A stretch of DNA of 64,000 nucleotides from Niabella drilacis. Its GTDB lineage: Bacteria; Bacteroidota; Bacteroidia; Chitinophagales; Chitinophagaceae. The stretch spans positions 1 through 64,000 of the forward strand of contig NZ_FMZO01000013.1 of the NCBI RefSeq assembly GCF_900101395.1, read 5' to 3'. The notes under the pieces were generated by a model, which ran no database searches, had not been told where the DNA came from, and saw nothing but the letters and a program-made list of their open reading frames with translations. The translations under genes and the position numbers were made by a program. Shown piece after piece: positions 47,202-56,575 of the stretch (position 1 is its first letter; each line of letters opens with the position of its first letter).

Positions 47202-47240
47202 ATTTTCAAAATTCGTAAATAAAACACAACCTACAATAGT

Positions 47241-47248
47241 TAGATTTG
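47241..47248 (+). promoter_or_regulatory. -7 box of feoA
   Basis: TAGATTTG, 4 nt before the feoA ATG. No clear TTTG at the normal distance. It predicts a leaderless transcript. Confidence 0.4.
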
Positions 47249-47252
47249 CAAC

Positions 47253-47495
47253 ATGGAACAACAAAAAGAACTCTTATTGTCCGACCTAAAGCCCGGGCAA
47301 CGTGCGCGCATTCAAAAGTTTACAACGGAAGAGATCTTTCTGAAACTGATGGAAATGGGTTGCCTGCCCGGTGAAGAGATAGAGATCATAAAAGTAGCAC
47401 CTCTTAATGATCCCATTTCCATATCTGTTGCAGGTTATACCCTCAGTCTCCGGCTTGATGAAGCCCGGTTTATCGTTGTTGATACTATAATCTAA
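47253..47495 (+). CDS. feoA: FeoA-family ferrous iron transport protein
   Basis: 80 residues, an SH3-like small protein: LLSDLKPGQRARIQKFTTEEIFLKLMEMGCLPGEEIEIIKVAPLNDPISISVAGYTLSLRLDEARFIVVD. FeoA normally assists the FeoB iron permease, but no feoB is adjacent. It is followed after 6 nt by nadD, so the two probably share a transcript. Confidence 0.88.
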   Translation: MEQQKELLLSDLKPGQRARIQKFTTEEIFLKLMEMGCLPGEEIEIIKVAPLNDPISISVAGYTLSLRLDEARFIVVDTII

Positions 47496-47501
47496 CCCTA
47501 T

Positions 47502-48074
47502 ATGAAAATCGGACTTTTCTTTGGCTCCTTCAATCCCATTCATCATGCACATCTTATCATAGCCAATCATATCCTCAACCAGGAGCTGGTTAATAAAGTA
47601 TGGCTTGTAGTATCCCCCCATAATCCGCTAAAGGAAACAGCATCTCTTCTTAACGAGAACCAGCGCCTGCATCTGACAAGACTCGCCATCGATAATGATA
47701 CCCGTATGCAGGCCACAGATATAGAGTTCACCCTACCCCGCCCTTCATACACCGCCGTAACCCTGGCCCATCTAAGCGAAAAATATCCCCAGCATGACTT
47801 TTCATTGATCATGGGAGGCGACAGTTTTCAAAATATTGAGAAGTGGAAGAACTATAAATATATATTAGAAAATTTTAATATATTAATTTATAACAGACCC
47901 GGCTTTGAAACAGACACCCGTTTAAGTAATAGAATTACACTACTGGACGCTCCCCTGCTGGAACTATCAGCCACGCATATACGTCAGCTGATCAAAGCAA
48001 AAAAATCGATCCGGTATTTACTTCCGGAAGCTGTTATTGAAGAAATAGAAAAAGCCGGCTATTTTAGAAAATAA
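47502..48074 (+). CDS. nadD: nicotinate-nucleotide adenylyltransferase
   Basis: A 190-residue nucleotidyltransferase: [22 protein letters not shown] with the H-x-x-H signature, [17 protein letters not shown], and [24 protein letters not shown] (the ISSTxIR-type motif). It adenylates nicotinate mononucleotide in NAD synthesis. nadA lies about 3.4 kb away. Its last 16 bases overlap the 3' end of the convergent chrA gene. Confidence 0.94.
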   Translation: MKIGLFFGSFNPIHHAHLIIANHILNQELVNKVWLVVSPHNPLKETASLLNENQRLHLTRLAIDNDTRMQATDIEFTLPRPSYTAVTLAHLSEKYPQHDFSLIMGGDSFQNIEKWKNYKYILENFNILIYNRPGFETDTRLSNRITLLDAPLLELSATHIRQLIKAKKSIRYLLPEAVIEEIEKAGYFRK

Positions 48075-49294
48075 CCCAGCAATAAACAAAAGCCAACCAA
48101 TACCGGTGCCGGTATTTTTGTAAAGATCAATACAGCAGAAGTACCCAGCAAAACCCCCAGGTTTGCCAGGGCTATAGACTGAAAATTAAATATGGAAAGA
48201 TCTTTCATAATATACACCGTAGACCCCATCATAATCCCCATTACCGCAGCATTGATACCCTCCAGCGACCGGTAGATCACTGAATATTTTTTTAGCATAT
48301 TCCATATTGGAAAGAAGAATAACACCAGTAAAGCACTGGGCAAAAAGATACCTACCATGCCTATAATGGCACCCAGCACCTGTATAGAAGGACCCATATC
48401 CTTTAATGCCAGCCCACCCGTATAAGATGCAATCGAGAAAACCGGCCCCGGCATCGCCCGAACCATACCTATACCGGTAAGCATTTCCCCCTTATCAATC
48501 TTGATAGCGTTCGGATTCTTCTCCTTTACTTCATCCGGACGAACACTATACTGCTCATACATAATAGGCATCAGTACATTTCCGCCACCAAAAACCAGGC
48601 TACCCATCCGGTAGGTATTTTCAAAAAGGTTAACAGGCTTCCGGTATTGCCACTCATTCTTCCGCGCCAGCTCACTAAAAATACCGGCGAAAATAAAAAT
48701 GATCGCAAAAAGCCAGATATTCCACCACTGGATCTTACCCGGTCTTACCGCAACCTGCGGTATCCGTTTCCTACTAAGATTCGTAACGACCCCCCCGGCA
48801 ACGATCAATGCAGGAACAATAAAGGGTCTGCCAAAGAAGAAAAAAGTAACCAGGCCCGCTATAAAAGCGATAACCAAAGTAATCGTATTATTCACCGAAT
48901 ACGGAAAAGCCGAAACACAGGCATAAATTAAAAACCCGGCCGCCATAGGAACAATAAAGCGAAAAATATTCAGGCTCTCACCATTCAGATAATTCACCAA
49001 AAAAGAAAGTCCGCCCATAATGGCGCAGGCCGGCAGGATCCATACCAGCAAGGTCAGTATCGCCAACGGCACCCCACCTCTTTTAAACCCGATCAGCGTT
49101 AGCGTTTGTGTAGAGGAAGCACCCGGAAGCAACTGGCAAAATGCATTGTACTCCATCAACTCCTTCTCCGTTATATAAGGCGTTTGCTTCACAAAGGTCT
49201 TCATCATCATGGCCAGATGCGCCTGCGGACCGCCAAAAGCCGTTAAGCCATGCAGCAAAACTAATCTCAAAAAATGCAAATGCCTTAGCAACAT
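48059..49294 (-). CDS. chrA: chromate transporter, two-domain
   Basis: A 411-residue inner-membrane protein with two CHR domains. The N-terminal half has [21 protein letters not shown] and [26 protein letters not shown]. The C-terminal half has [20 protein letters not shown] and [23 protein letters not shown]. The family expels chromate, but many members have unknown ions. It overlaps nadD tail to tail by 16 bp. It is probably monocistronic. Confidence 0.92.
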   Translation of the reverse strand: MLLRHLHFLRLVLLHGLTAFGGPQAHLAMMMKTFVKQTPYITEKELMEYNAFCQLLPGASSTQTLTLIGFKRGGVPLAILTLLVWILPACAIMGGLSFLVNYLNGESLNIFRFIVPMAAGFLIYACVSAFPYSVNNTITLVIAFIAGLVTFFFFGRPFIVPALIVAGGVVTNLSRKRIPQVAVRPGKIQWWNIWLFAIIFIFAGIFSELARKNEWQYRKPVNLFENTYRMGSLVFGGGNVLMPIMYEQYSVRPDEVKEKNPNAIKIDKGEMLTGIGMVRAMPGPVFSIASYTGGLALKDMGPSIQVLGAIIGMVGIFLPSALLVLFFFPIWNMLKKYSVIYRSLEGINAAVMGIMMGSTVYIMKDLSIFNFQSIALANLGVLLGTSAVLIFTKIPAPVLVGFCLLLGYFLK

Positions 49295-49463
49295 CTCTAA
49301 TGATTCAAAATATCCAGTCCTTTAATTTTCCTTATAAAACAGAAAAACCGGAACTACAACAAAATTTCCTCAAAAGTTACTACTTTCAACCACATACGCC
49401 ATAAACCAAAAACCCCGCCCCATCTTTATCTTAAAAGATGCGTAGGACCTAAGCTTGCTGTTA

Positions 49464-50219
49464 TCAAATATTCAATCCACCACAAACGCTGATCGTTTGC
49501 CCGGTTATATAAGATCCCATATCAGAAGCAAGAAATAAAGCGGTATTCGCGATATCTGCGGCACTTGCAAATTTGCCCAGGGGAATATCTGCAAGATATT
49601 TGGAAGACGCATCACCATCGTGCAGATAACTGGTCATGTCTGTTTCCACAAATCCCGGTGCAATAGCATTACAACGTATGTTACGGCTTCCCAGTTCCTT
49701 TGCCACGCTTTTTGTAAAACCAATAATACCTGCCTTGCTGGCTGCATAGCTTGCCTGTCCTGCATTTCCCATTACACCAATCACTGAACTCATATTAATG
49801 ATGCTGCCGCTCTTTGCCTTCATCATGGGTCTGATCACCTGCTTTGTCATATAAAAAACACTATTCAGGTTTATCTGCAAAACAGACTCCCATTGTTCAG
49901 GAGTCATTCTCAGCAACAAATTATCTTTCGAAATTCCGGCGTTATTCACACAGATATCAATCGCTCCAAACTCTTTCAGTACTTCACCTACAAATGTTTC
50001 ACAGGCTGCAAAATCACCGGCATTACTTTGCCAGGCTTTAATATGTACGCCCTTACTGGTCCATTTATTTACCAATGCATTTGCTTTTTCCGCACTACTA
50101 TCACTTACATAAGAAAAAGCGATAGCAGCACCCTGCGCTGCAAAAGTTTCGACAATTGCTTCCCCTATCCCGCGCGCCGCACCGGTAACAATGGCAATTT
50201 TATTCTCCAGTAATTTCAT
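49464..50219 (-). CDS. fabG: 3-oxoacyl-ACP reductase
   Basis: A 251-residue short-chain dehydrogenase. The NADPH motif is TGAARGIGEAIVETF. CVNNAG, NMSSVIGVMGNAGQASYAASKAGIIGFTKSVAKELG (catalytic Ser-Tyr-Lys) and the C-terminal YITGQTISVCGGLNI follow. The C-terminal form and VIGVMGNAGQ are typical of FabG, which reduces 3-oxoacyl-ACP in fatty-acid synthesis. No other fab gene is adjacent. Confidence 0.92.
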   Translation of the reverse strand: MKLLENKIAIVTGAARGIGEAIVETFAAQGAAIAFSYVSDSSAEKANALVNKWTSKGVHIKAWQSNAGDFAACETFVGEVLKEFGAIDICVNNAGISKDNLLLRMTPEQWESVLQINLNSVFYMTKQVIRPMMKAKSGSIINMSSVIGVMGNAGQASYAASKAGIIGFTKSVAKELGSRNIRCNAIAPGFVETDMTSYLHDGDASSKYLADIPLGKFASAADIANTALFLASDMGSYITGQTISVCGGLNI

Positions 50220-50301
50220 AAAACAAATGGTTTATTAACAGCTTGCAAATAAAGTTAATTATTTTGTTACAATAAAGTTTAATAAAGAATCAGGCACAGC
50301 A

Positions 50302-51489
50302 TTAACCCTTCGTAAAAAAGTAGATCACTCCTCTCTTATCATCACTGATAAAAAAAGAGTTCGTATCCCATTGAATAATATCACATGGGCGTCCATATCT
50401 TTTGTCTTCCGTTTTACCCTGAAGAAATCCTTTGATGATTTCCCTGTATCCGCCACCCGGAAGCAGCTGCACCACTGCATTTCCACGCTGCCGCCATACA
50501 CTGGTACTTCCATGTAATGCCACCAGGAAAGACCTGTTCAGAAGCGGATCTTCAAAGTCACTTACATATTCAAAACCCAAAGGCGCTGCATGTGCCTTAA
50601 AGCTGTAGGGCGCCACCACAGGTTTTCTCACAAAACCCGGACGGCTGCTTTTTACAAACTGTGTATCGGCAACAATCGTCTTCCTATATTGATAATAATA
50701 AGGCCATCCGTAAAATCCATTTTCCACCACCGGGTGAAATAATTCCTCCGGTTTATCAGGTCCCCTGTTATCCCTCCCCATATGCGTTACCCAAAGCACG
50801 TCCTTTACCCACTTTATACCTACTGCATTCCGGATGCCTCTTGCAAAGATCCTTTTATTACCGCCATCAGGATCCATTTCCATCACCGTAGCCCGAACAT
50901 CCTCCTTCTCGATGCAGGCATCGCAGCTGCTTCCCACACTCACATAAATCTTTCCTTTATTAAAAGCAATGCTCCGGGTAAGATGCCACCCCCCATATTT
51001 ATAGCTCAAACCATAGTCCGGAAAAGTGCCAATCACCACAGGTGCTCCCGCGGCAATTGAATCGCCCGGGGTGTACCTGTAGTAACTCAGTTTACCCGTT
51101 TCTGCAATATAGAGATATACCTGACCGCCTGCCGTATAAAACGCTACCTGGTTAGGGTTATGCAGGTTCTCCAAAAAAGTAGTTACTTTTCCAAATGTTT
51201 TTCTCTGATGGTCCCAGTTTTCAAGGATCAGCACCCTTCCCTTATGATTGTCGCCCCTGTTATGCATATCCGTAACAAACAACCGTCCATCCGGGCTCTT
51301 ACAAAAAAAGCGCGGGCGCTCCAGGCCCTGCGCAGCAACATTAATACGATACCCCCGAGGAACATTTAACTGAAACGGGGATCCCTTTTTTAATGTGATG
51401 GTTTGCTGATCCCATTGAAATTTCTCCTGTGAAAGGGAAACTAACGGTAAAATAAAAATACTACTGATTATCGCAAAACATTTCCACAT
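50302..51489 (-). CDS. sorbosone/glucose dehydrogenase-like beta-propeller, exported
   Basis: 395 residues with a signal peptide (MWKCFAIISSIFILPLVSLSQ). The propeller repeats of the soluble quinoprotein dehydrogenase group are visible: GYRINVAAQGLERPRFFCKSPDGRLFVTDMHNRG, NPNQVAFYTAGGQVYLYIAETGKL, KIYVSVGSSCDACIEKEDVRATVMEMDPDGGNKRIFARGIRNAVGIKW, and GRPCDIIQWDTNSFFISDDKRGVIYFF. Cofactor (PQQ) and substrate are not certain. It starts 9 nt after nadA, so it is probably in the same transcript. Confidence 0.85.
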   Translation of the reverse strand: MWKCFAIISSIFILPLVSLSQEKFQWDQQTITLKKGSPFQLNVPRGYRINVAAQGLERPRFFCKSPDGRLFVTDMHNRGDNHKGRVLILENWDHQRKTFGKVTTFLENLHNPNQVAFYTAGGQVYLYIAETGKLSYYRYTPGDSIAAGAPVVIGTFPDYGLSYKYGGWHLTRSIAFNKGKIYVSVGSSCDACIEKEDVRATVMEMDPDGGNKRIFARGIRNAVGIKWVKDVLWVTHMGRDNRGPDKPEELFHPVVENGFYGWPYYYQYRKTIVADTQFVKSSRPGFVRKPVVAPYSFKAHAAPLGFEYVSDFEDPLLNRSFLVALHGSTSVWRQRGNAVVQLLPGGGYREIIKGFLQGKTEDKRYGRPCDIIQWDTNSFFISDDKRGVIYFFTKG

Positions 51490-51498
51490 GTTACAAAC

Positions 51499-52509
51499 TT
51501 ACAAGCCTGCAGCAGCACTGATCTCAAGCATCCTGTCTATCGGCTTCCTGGCAGCCAGCCTTAATGACTCATCCATAATAATATCCGGCAATCCATACTT
51601 CATACATAGATACAGCTTCTCCAGGGTGTTTCGTTTCATATGCGGACAATCATTGCAGGCACAGCTATTATCCGGCGGTGCCGGAATGAACAGCTTATCG
51701 GGGCTTGCCTTTTCCATCTGATGCAGGATACCTGTTTCTGTTGCTACAATATATTCCTTTGCATCATCCTGTTTGGTGTATTTCAATAAACCTGTGGTTG
51801 AACCAATATAATCAGCCAGTCTTAACAAGGGCTCCTCGCATTCCGGATGCGCAATCAGTTTGGCATTTGGATGCTGATGTTTCAGCCGGGTAATTTTCTC
51901 AAGACTGAATATTTCATGTACCATACAGGCACCATTCCACAACAACATATTCCTTCCCGTAACCTTGTTGATATAGGCGCCCAGGTTCTTATCGGGCGCA
52001 AAAATAATTTTCTGATCTTTCGGAAAGCTTTCCACAATGATCCGGGCATTACTGCTCGTAACGATCACATCACTCAGTGCCTTGATCCCCGCACTGCAGT
52101 TGATATAGCTCACCACCACATGATCCGGGTGCTGCTCTTTAAACTTTTGGAACAAGGGAGGAGGACAACTGTCACTTAACGAACAGCCCGCCTTAAAATC
52201 GGGGATCACTACTTTTTTTGTCGGATTCAGGATCTTGGCAGTTTCAGCCATAAAATGCACCCCTGCAAAAACGATCATATCGGCATCGGTTTTCTGCGCC
52301 TCCTGTGCCAGTCCCAGACTATCGCCGATGTAATCGGCAATGTCCTGGATGTCCGGTTCCTGGTAGTAATGTGCCAGGACAACAGCATTCTTCTCCCGCT
52401 TCAATTTTTCAATCTCAACAAACAGATCCAATTTCGGATCAACGGTCACATCCAGAAAACCGTTTTCTTCCAAGCCACTCTTTGCTGCTTCCAAAATACC
52501 TGAATTCAT
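51499..52509 (-). CDS. nadA: quinolinate synthase
   Basis: 336 residues. NadA condenses iminoaspartate with dihydroxyacetone phosphate to quinolinate and carries one 4Fe-4S cluster. Typical blocks are [39 protein letters not shown] (Cys ligand), [24 protein letters not shown] (Cys ligand) and the C-terminal [18 protein letters not shown]. It reads away from the candidate origin. No nadB or nadC is in the window, but nadD is. Confidence 0.95.
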   Translation of the reverse strand: MNSGILEAAKSGLEENGFLDVTVDPKLDLFVEIEKLKREKNAVVLAHYYQEPDIQDIADYIGDSLGLAQEAQKTDADMIVFAGVHFMAETAKILNPTKKVVIPDFKAGCSLSDSCPPPLFQKFKEQHPDHVVVSYINCSAGIKALSDVIVTSSNARIIVESFPKDQKIIFAPDKNLGAYINKVTGRNMLLWNGACMVHEIFSLEKITRLKHQHPNAKLIAHPECEEPLLRLADYIGSTTGLLKYTKQDDAKEYIVATETGILHQMEKASPDKLFIPAPPDNSCACNDCPHMKRNTLEKLYLCMKYGLPDIIMDESLRLAARKPIDRMLEISAAAGL

Positions 52510-52539
52510 ACTTGAAAAATTTTATCCCTGCAATGATAC

Positions 52540-52960
52540 GACCAAGCTAAACAAAAAATCAAACTTTTTTCAAATCCTGTTTTTTCCTTTTAATAATATT
52601 TATATTAATTATTTATTTAAAATAAGCTATTATTATTACGGCTGTGGATTAGTGGATAACTCTGTTTTTCCCAATTTCCGTTTTTTCCCGCTTTTCGTTT
52701 ACCCACATTAAATGTACAGATATCCACATAATGAAGGTACGGATCTTATGGCTTATGCGTGGTTATTAACAAAAATGTGAATTGATAGATGTTTACAAAA
52801 AACTAAAGACATATTAAATTTACACTATGTTAATATTGTTGGTATAAAATGACGGCTGTTAACCGAAAATAAAAAATGAGGACATCCTGTCCAATCTTTC
52901 AGCCAGTAATACATTTCACATACACGTTTCACGCAGGGTTATACACATTATCTTATGGTA
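52540..52960. other. candidate chromosomal origin (oriC)
   Basis: Part of a 573-bp gene-free gap. 52540-52640 is extremely AT-rich, like an unwinding element. Five DnaA-box-like sites follow: TGTGGATTA (52643-52651) and AGTGGATAA (52651-52659) on the minus sense, TTACCCACA (52699-52707), ATATCCACA (52720-52728) and TTATACACA (52939-52947) on the plus sense. The last fits TTATNCACA exactly; the others differ by one base. The gap separates minus-strand nadA from the plus-strand S46 peptidase. The parS cluster lies about 6 kb away. Confidence 0.65.
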
Positions 52961-53082
52961 ATTAACAGGGTGTTGGGGACAAAAAGACGCTGTAAAAGAA
53001 AAAAAGCACGAGGTATTTTTTAAAAACGAATGTAAGTAAGTAATAAAATTTACTTTATCTTGCCCCATCTATAATTCTTAAA
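52961..53082. other. rest of the nadA-S46 gap
   Basis: AT-rich sequence leading into the S46 peptidase gene. A TATCTTG near 53056 may be the -7 element of that gene. Nothing else is recognised. Confidence 0.4.
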
Positions 53083-55254
53083 ATGATGAATTTTTTTAAA
53101 AAATTTTTCGGCCTGACGGCCGGATTACTGTGCATGGGCCTGGCAAAAGCCGATGAAGGAATGTGGTTGCCCCAGCTGCTGGAAAACCTGAATGAGAAGC
53201 GGATGCAACAACTGGGTATGAAGATCAATGCAAAAGATATTTATGATATTAATAAAGGAAGTTTAAAGGATGCAATTGTAAGCTTTGGGGGCTTTTGCAC
53301 GGGTGAGGTCGTTTCTGAAAAAGGGCTGGTACTTACGAACCATCATTGTGGGTTTGAGGCTGTTCAAAAACATTCCACACTTGACCGGAATTATATCCGG
53401 GATGGTTTTTGGGCGCGCAACCAGGCGGAGGAATTACCTAATGAAGGTCTTTTTGTGACTTTTATTGTACGGATCGATGATGTATCGGACCAGGTATTAA
53501 AAGGTGTACGCAGTGATATGAAGGAAAACGAGCGCCAGAGCATGGTTGACCGGAATACCAATATGCTTAAGAAAGCAACAAAGCTCAGCAAATTTGAAAA
53601 TGCTTTTGTAAGTCCTTTTTTTGAGGGTAATAAATATTATCTTTTTATAACAGAGACATTTAAGGATGTACGTTTAGTAGGTGCTCCTCCTTCCAGTATC
53701 GGCAATTTCGGGCAGGACTCAGATAACTGGATGTGGCCCCGGCATACCGGCGATTTCAGTGTTTTCAGGATCTATGCGGGAAGGGATAATAGCCCGGCTG
53801 AATACGCACCGGATAATATTCCTTATGTGCCTAAGAAAGCCCTGTCAATTTCTCTCAGGGGAATGAAACAGGACGATTTTACCATGATCTTCGGTTTTCC
53901 CGGCCGTACATCTGAGTACCTTCCCAGTGAAGCAGTACGCCAGATCGTAGAAGTGAATGATCCGGCAAAAATTATGATCAGGGATAAGACCCTTGGCATT
54001 ATGAAAAAATATATGCAGGCAGATGAGGAATTGAAAATAAAGTATGCTTCCAAATATGCCGGTATCGCCAACGCATGGAAGAAATGGCAGGGAGAAATAC
54101 TGGGGCTCACCCGTACAAACGGAGTACAAAAGAAGCTGAACTATGAAGCTGATTTTCAAAAGCGGGTGGAATCCGGTAACCTGGAAAAGTACCGTACAGT
54201 TTTAGGAGAACTGAACAGGGTATATAAGGCAATAGAACCGTATGCGCTTACCCGTGATTATTATCTTGAAATTACCGGGAAAATTGAATTATTTGGTATC
54301 ATCAACCGCCTGAGAGCTTTGAAGGATGCTACAAATAAGCCCGATTATGCCAAAGAGCGTGCTGCACAATTGGAAAAGCTGACGGCTCTGTATAAGAACC
54401 TGAGTATTGATGTGGATAAAGACATTTTTGCAGCATTACTGCCGGTTTATATGGAAAAACAGCAGGCGCAATATATAGCACCGGTTGCAAAACAGCAATT
54501 TGAACAGTATGGGAGGAACTATCAGCAATGGGCAGCGGCATTGTATGCAAACAGTATTTTTCTGGATCCTTCAAAGGTGCTGGAGGGGGTAAGATCTGAT
54601 CCTTCGGTGCTTTATGAGTCATTTGAAAAAGACGCCGCGGCAAAATTGATCCTTGGAATGGCGGATCTGTATAATAATACAGTAACTCCGAAATTAAATG
54701 AGCTGCAGGCGGGGATCAACCGTTTGCAACGAAGATATATGCAGGCACAAACAGAGGTGTTTGCCGATAAAACTTTTTACCCCGATGCCAATAGCACACT
54801 CCGTGTGGGATTTGGCAAGGTTGATGGATATAACCCGGCAGATGGTGTCACATACAGCTATTATACCTATCTCGATGGAGTAATAGAAAAATACATTCCG
54901 GGAGATTATGAATTTGATGTTCCGGAAAGACTGCGCCGGCTGTACCGGGAAAAAGATTATGGGCGTTATGGTGTAAGGGACAGCCTGGGAAGCTACAGGA
55001 TGCCTGTATGTTTCATTGCCTCGAATCATACTACGGGAGGCAATAGCGGCAGCCCCGCCCTGGATGCAAATGGTAACCTGACTGGCATCAATTTTGACCG
55101 GGTATGGGAAGGAACAATGAGCGACATCAGTTACGATGCCTCTATTTGCCGTAACATCATGGTAGATATCCGGTATGTGTTGTTCATAATAGAAAAGTAT
55201 GCCGGAGCCGGTCACCTGATCCGGGAAATGAAGCTTGTGGATGCCGGAAAGTAA
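53083..55254 (+). CDS. S46 family dipeptidyl-peptidase (DPP7/DPP11 type)
   Basis: 723 residues with a signal peptide (MMNFFKKFFGLTAGLLCMGLAKA); periplasmic. The serine-protease residues are visible: His in VLTNHHCGFEAVQ and Ser in TTGGNSGSPALDANGNLTGINFD. The next residues, DRVWEGTMSD, place Arg where DPP11 has its acidic-P1 determinant and DPP7 has Gly, which suggests cleavage after Asp/Glu. The family releases dipeptides from extracellular proteins for nutrition. It is probably followed in one transcript by the YtxH-like gene (56 nt). Confidence 0.93.
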   Translation: MMNFFKKFFGLTAGLLCMGLAKADEGMWLPQLLENLNEKRMQQLGMKINAKDIYDINKGSLKDAIVSFGGFCTGEVVSEKGLVLTNHHCGFEAVQKHSTLDRNYIRDGFWARNQAEELPNEGLFVTFIVRIDDVSDQVLKGVRSDMKENERQSMVDRNTNMLKKATKLSKFENAFVSPFFEGNKYYLFITETFKDVRLVGAPPSSIGNFGQDSDNWMWPRHTGDFSVFRIYAGRDNSPAEYAPDNIPYVPKKALSISLRGMKQDDFTMIFGFPGRTSEYLPSEAVRQIVEVNDPAKIMIRDKTLGIMKKYMQADEELKIKYASKYAGIANAWKKWQGEILGLTRTNGVQKKLNYEADFQKRVESGNLEKYRTVLGELNRVYKAIEPYALTRDYYLEITGKIELFGIINRLRALKDATNKPDYAKERAAQLEKLTALYKNLSIDVDKDIFAALLPVYMEKQQAQYIAPVAKQQFEQYGRNYQQWAAALYANSIFLDPSKVLEGVRSDPSVLYESFEKDAAAKLILGMADLYNNTVTPKLNELQAGINRLQRRYMQAQTEVFADKTFYPDANSTLRVGFGKVDGYNPADGVTYSYYTYLDGVIEKYIPGDYEFDVPERLRRLYREKDYGRYGVRDSLGSYRMPVCFIASNHTTGGNSGSPALDANGNLTGINFDRVWEGTMSDISYDASICRNIMVDIRYVLFIIEKYAGAGHLIREMKLVDAGK

Positions 55255-55310
55255 ACCGGCATTATTTTGTATATTTAAGTATCTATTGATTCACTTAAAA
55301 TTGATTCTTC

Positions 55311-55637
55311 ATGGTAAATAACAAACACATTGCCACCTTTATATTGGGGGCGCTGGCTGGGCTGGCCGCCGGAAAATATACCAGTATGAGCGAAGAGGAA
55401 AAGGAGCAGATGATGAATAACCTGAAAGAGAAAGCGAATAAATTAAAAGAAGACGCTTCAAAATCTGCGGAACAGGCAAAGGACTATTTTTCGGAGCTGG
55501 CAACAAAAGGAATGGATTCATTAAAAGAACATTTTCCCGGTGCTGAAAAATGGATGAGCGATCTCTTTGGAAATAAGAGTGCCGATAGTCATACAGCGGC
55601 TTCAGATACCGGGAGCACAGAGGCATCCCCTTCTTAA
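55311..55637 (+). CDS. YtxH-like membrane-anchored helical protein
   Basis: 108 residues. A short hydrophobic segment near the N-terminus (IATFILGALAGLAAGKY) is followed by a highly charged amphipathic helix region (EEEKEQMMNNLKEKANKLKEDASKSAEQAKDYF). The C-terminal tail is disordered and Ser/Thr-rich. This is the layout of YtxH-domain and similar stress-associated small proteins. The function is unknown. Confidence 0.7.
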   Translation: MVNNKHIATFILGALAGLAAGKYTSMSEEEKEQMMNNLKEKANKLKEDASKSAEQAKDYFSELATKGMDSLKEHFPGAEKWMSDLFGNKSADSHTAASDTGSTEASPS

Positions 55638-55684
55638 TTTATACAAAGAACATCCTCCCGTTAAAAGTGAGGGACAAAAGCGGG

Positions 55685-56392
55685 CTATAAAATACTATTA
55701 GGATTAGGCACCAGCTTCAGGATCTTATGCAGGTTCTGCTGGTAATTTTTGCGGTCCAGCTTGTAGAAATAGGCACCCTTCTTTGATCCGGTTTTGTCTT
55801 TGTCGCGTTGTTTCAGCAATAGTCCTGTGGAAAGCATTTTCCTGCTGAAGTTACCTTTATCAAAACTGGATTCGTACACATCTTCAAAAAGGCTTTGCAG
55901 GAGAGGAAGGGTAAACTTATCCGGAAGCAATTCAAAAAGGATGGCATGTGATGTTGCTTTATACTGCAGCCGTTTCTTTGCTGTTTTTACCATCTCTTCG
56001 TGATCAAATATCAGGTTTGGAAAGTCTTTTATAGAGAACCATTCGGCATGGTAGGCATCACTTATAAATTCTTTATATTTTTTAATATCGATCAGCGAAA
56101 AATATGCAATGGAAATGGTCCGCTCCTGGGAGTCTCTTCCCGGATCAGTAAAGGTATAAAACTGCTCCTGGTATACGTCTTTTAAACCGGTTAAGGAAGC
56201 AAGGATACGGCTGGCTGCCTGGTCGGCACTCTCGTTCTTTGCAACAAATCCTCCCATCAGGCTCCACCTTCCTTTTAGTGGAGTAAGCGCGCGCTTTACG
56301 AGCAGGATCTTTAGGTTTTGCCCATCGTAGCCAAAAACGATACAATCCACCGCAACAGTATAACGCGATTGATTACTATATTTTGCCGCCAT
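55685..56392 (-). CDS. NrtR-like Nudix-type transcriptional regulator
   Basis: 235 residues. The N-terminal Nudix fold (RYTVAVDCIVFGYDGQNLKILLVKRALTPLKGRWSLMGGFV) has a degenerate Nudix box: the catalytic RExxEE positions read RILASL, so hydrolysis is unlikely. The C-terminal ~80 residues form a winged helix (LPDKFTLPLLQSLFEDVYESSFDKGNFSRKMLSTGLL) typical of NrtR. NrtR-type proteins bind ADP-ribose or related metabolites and control NAD or sugar genes. The target here is unknown; nadA and nadD are in the same region. It is probably monocistronic. Confidence 0.85.
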   Translation of the reverse strand: MAAKYSNQSRYTVAVDCIVFGYDGQNLKILLVKRALTPLKGRWSLMGGFVAKNESADQAASRILASLTGLKDVYQEQFYTFTDPGRDSQERTISIAYFSLIDIKKYKEFISDAYHAEWFSIKDFPNLIFDHEEMVKTAKKRLQYKATSHAILFELLPDKFTLPLLQSLFEDVYESSFDKGNFSRKMLSTGLLLKQRDKDKTGSKKGAYFYKLDRKNYQQNLHKILKLVPNPNSIL

Positions 56393-56514
56393 AAATGTGC
56401 CGGGTTGGAATTTTCAAAATGACAATTAATGTTATGTAACGGCAAATGTAATGGTTCTGCAGATGAATTTAAGAGGGGATGAAGTATTTTATTTTTGAAG
56501 ATCTGTCGCTTTTT

Positions 56515-56547
56515 AAAAGAAAATGCGAGACGCTGAGGCCTCGCATT
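56515..56547 (-). terminator. terminator of rho
   Basis: On the minus strand, AATGCGAG (56540-56547) pairs with CTCGCATT (56522-56529), followed by a TTTTCTTTT tract. It lies 28 nt after the rho stop. Confidence 0.7.
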
Positions 56548-56575
56548 GCTTTTGAAAAATTCAGAAAATAGTATA

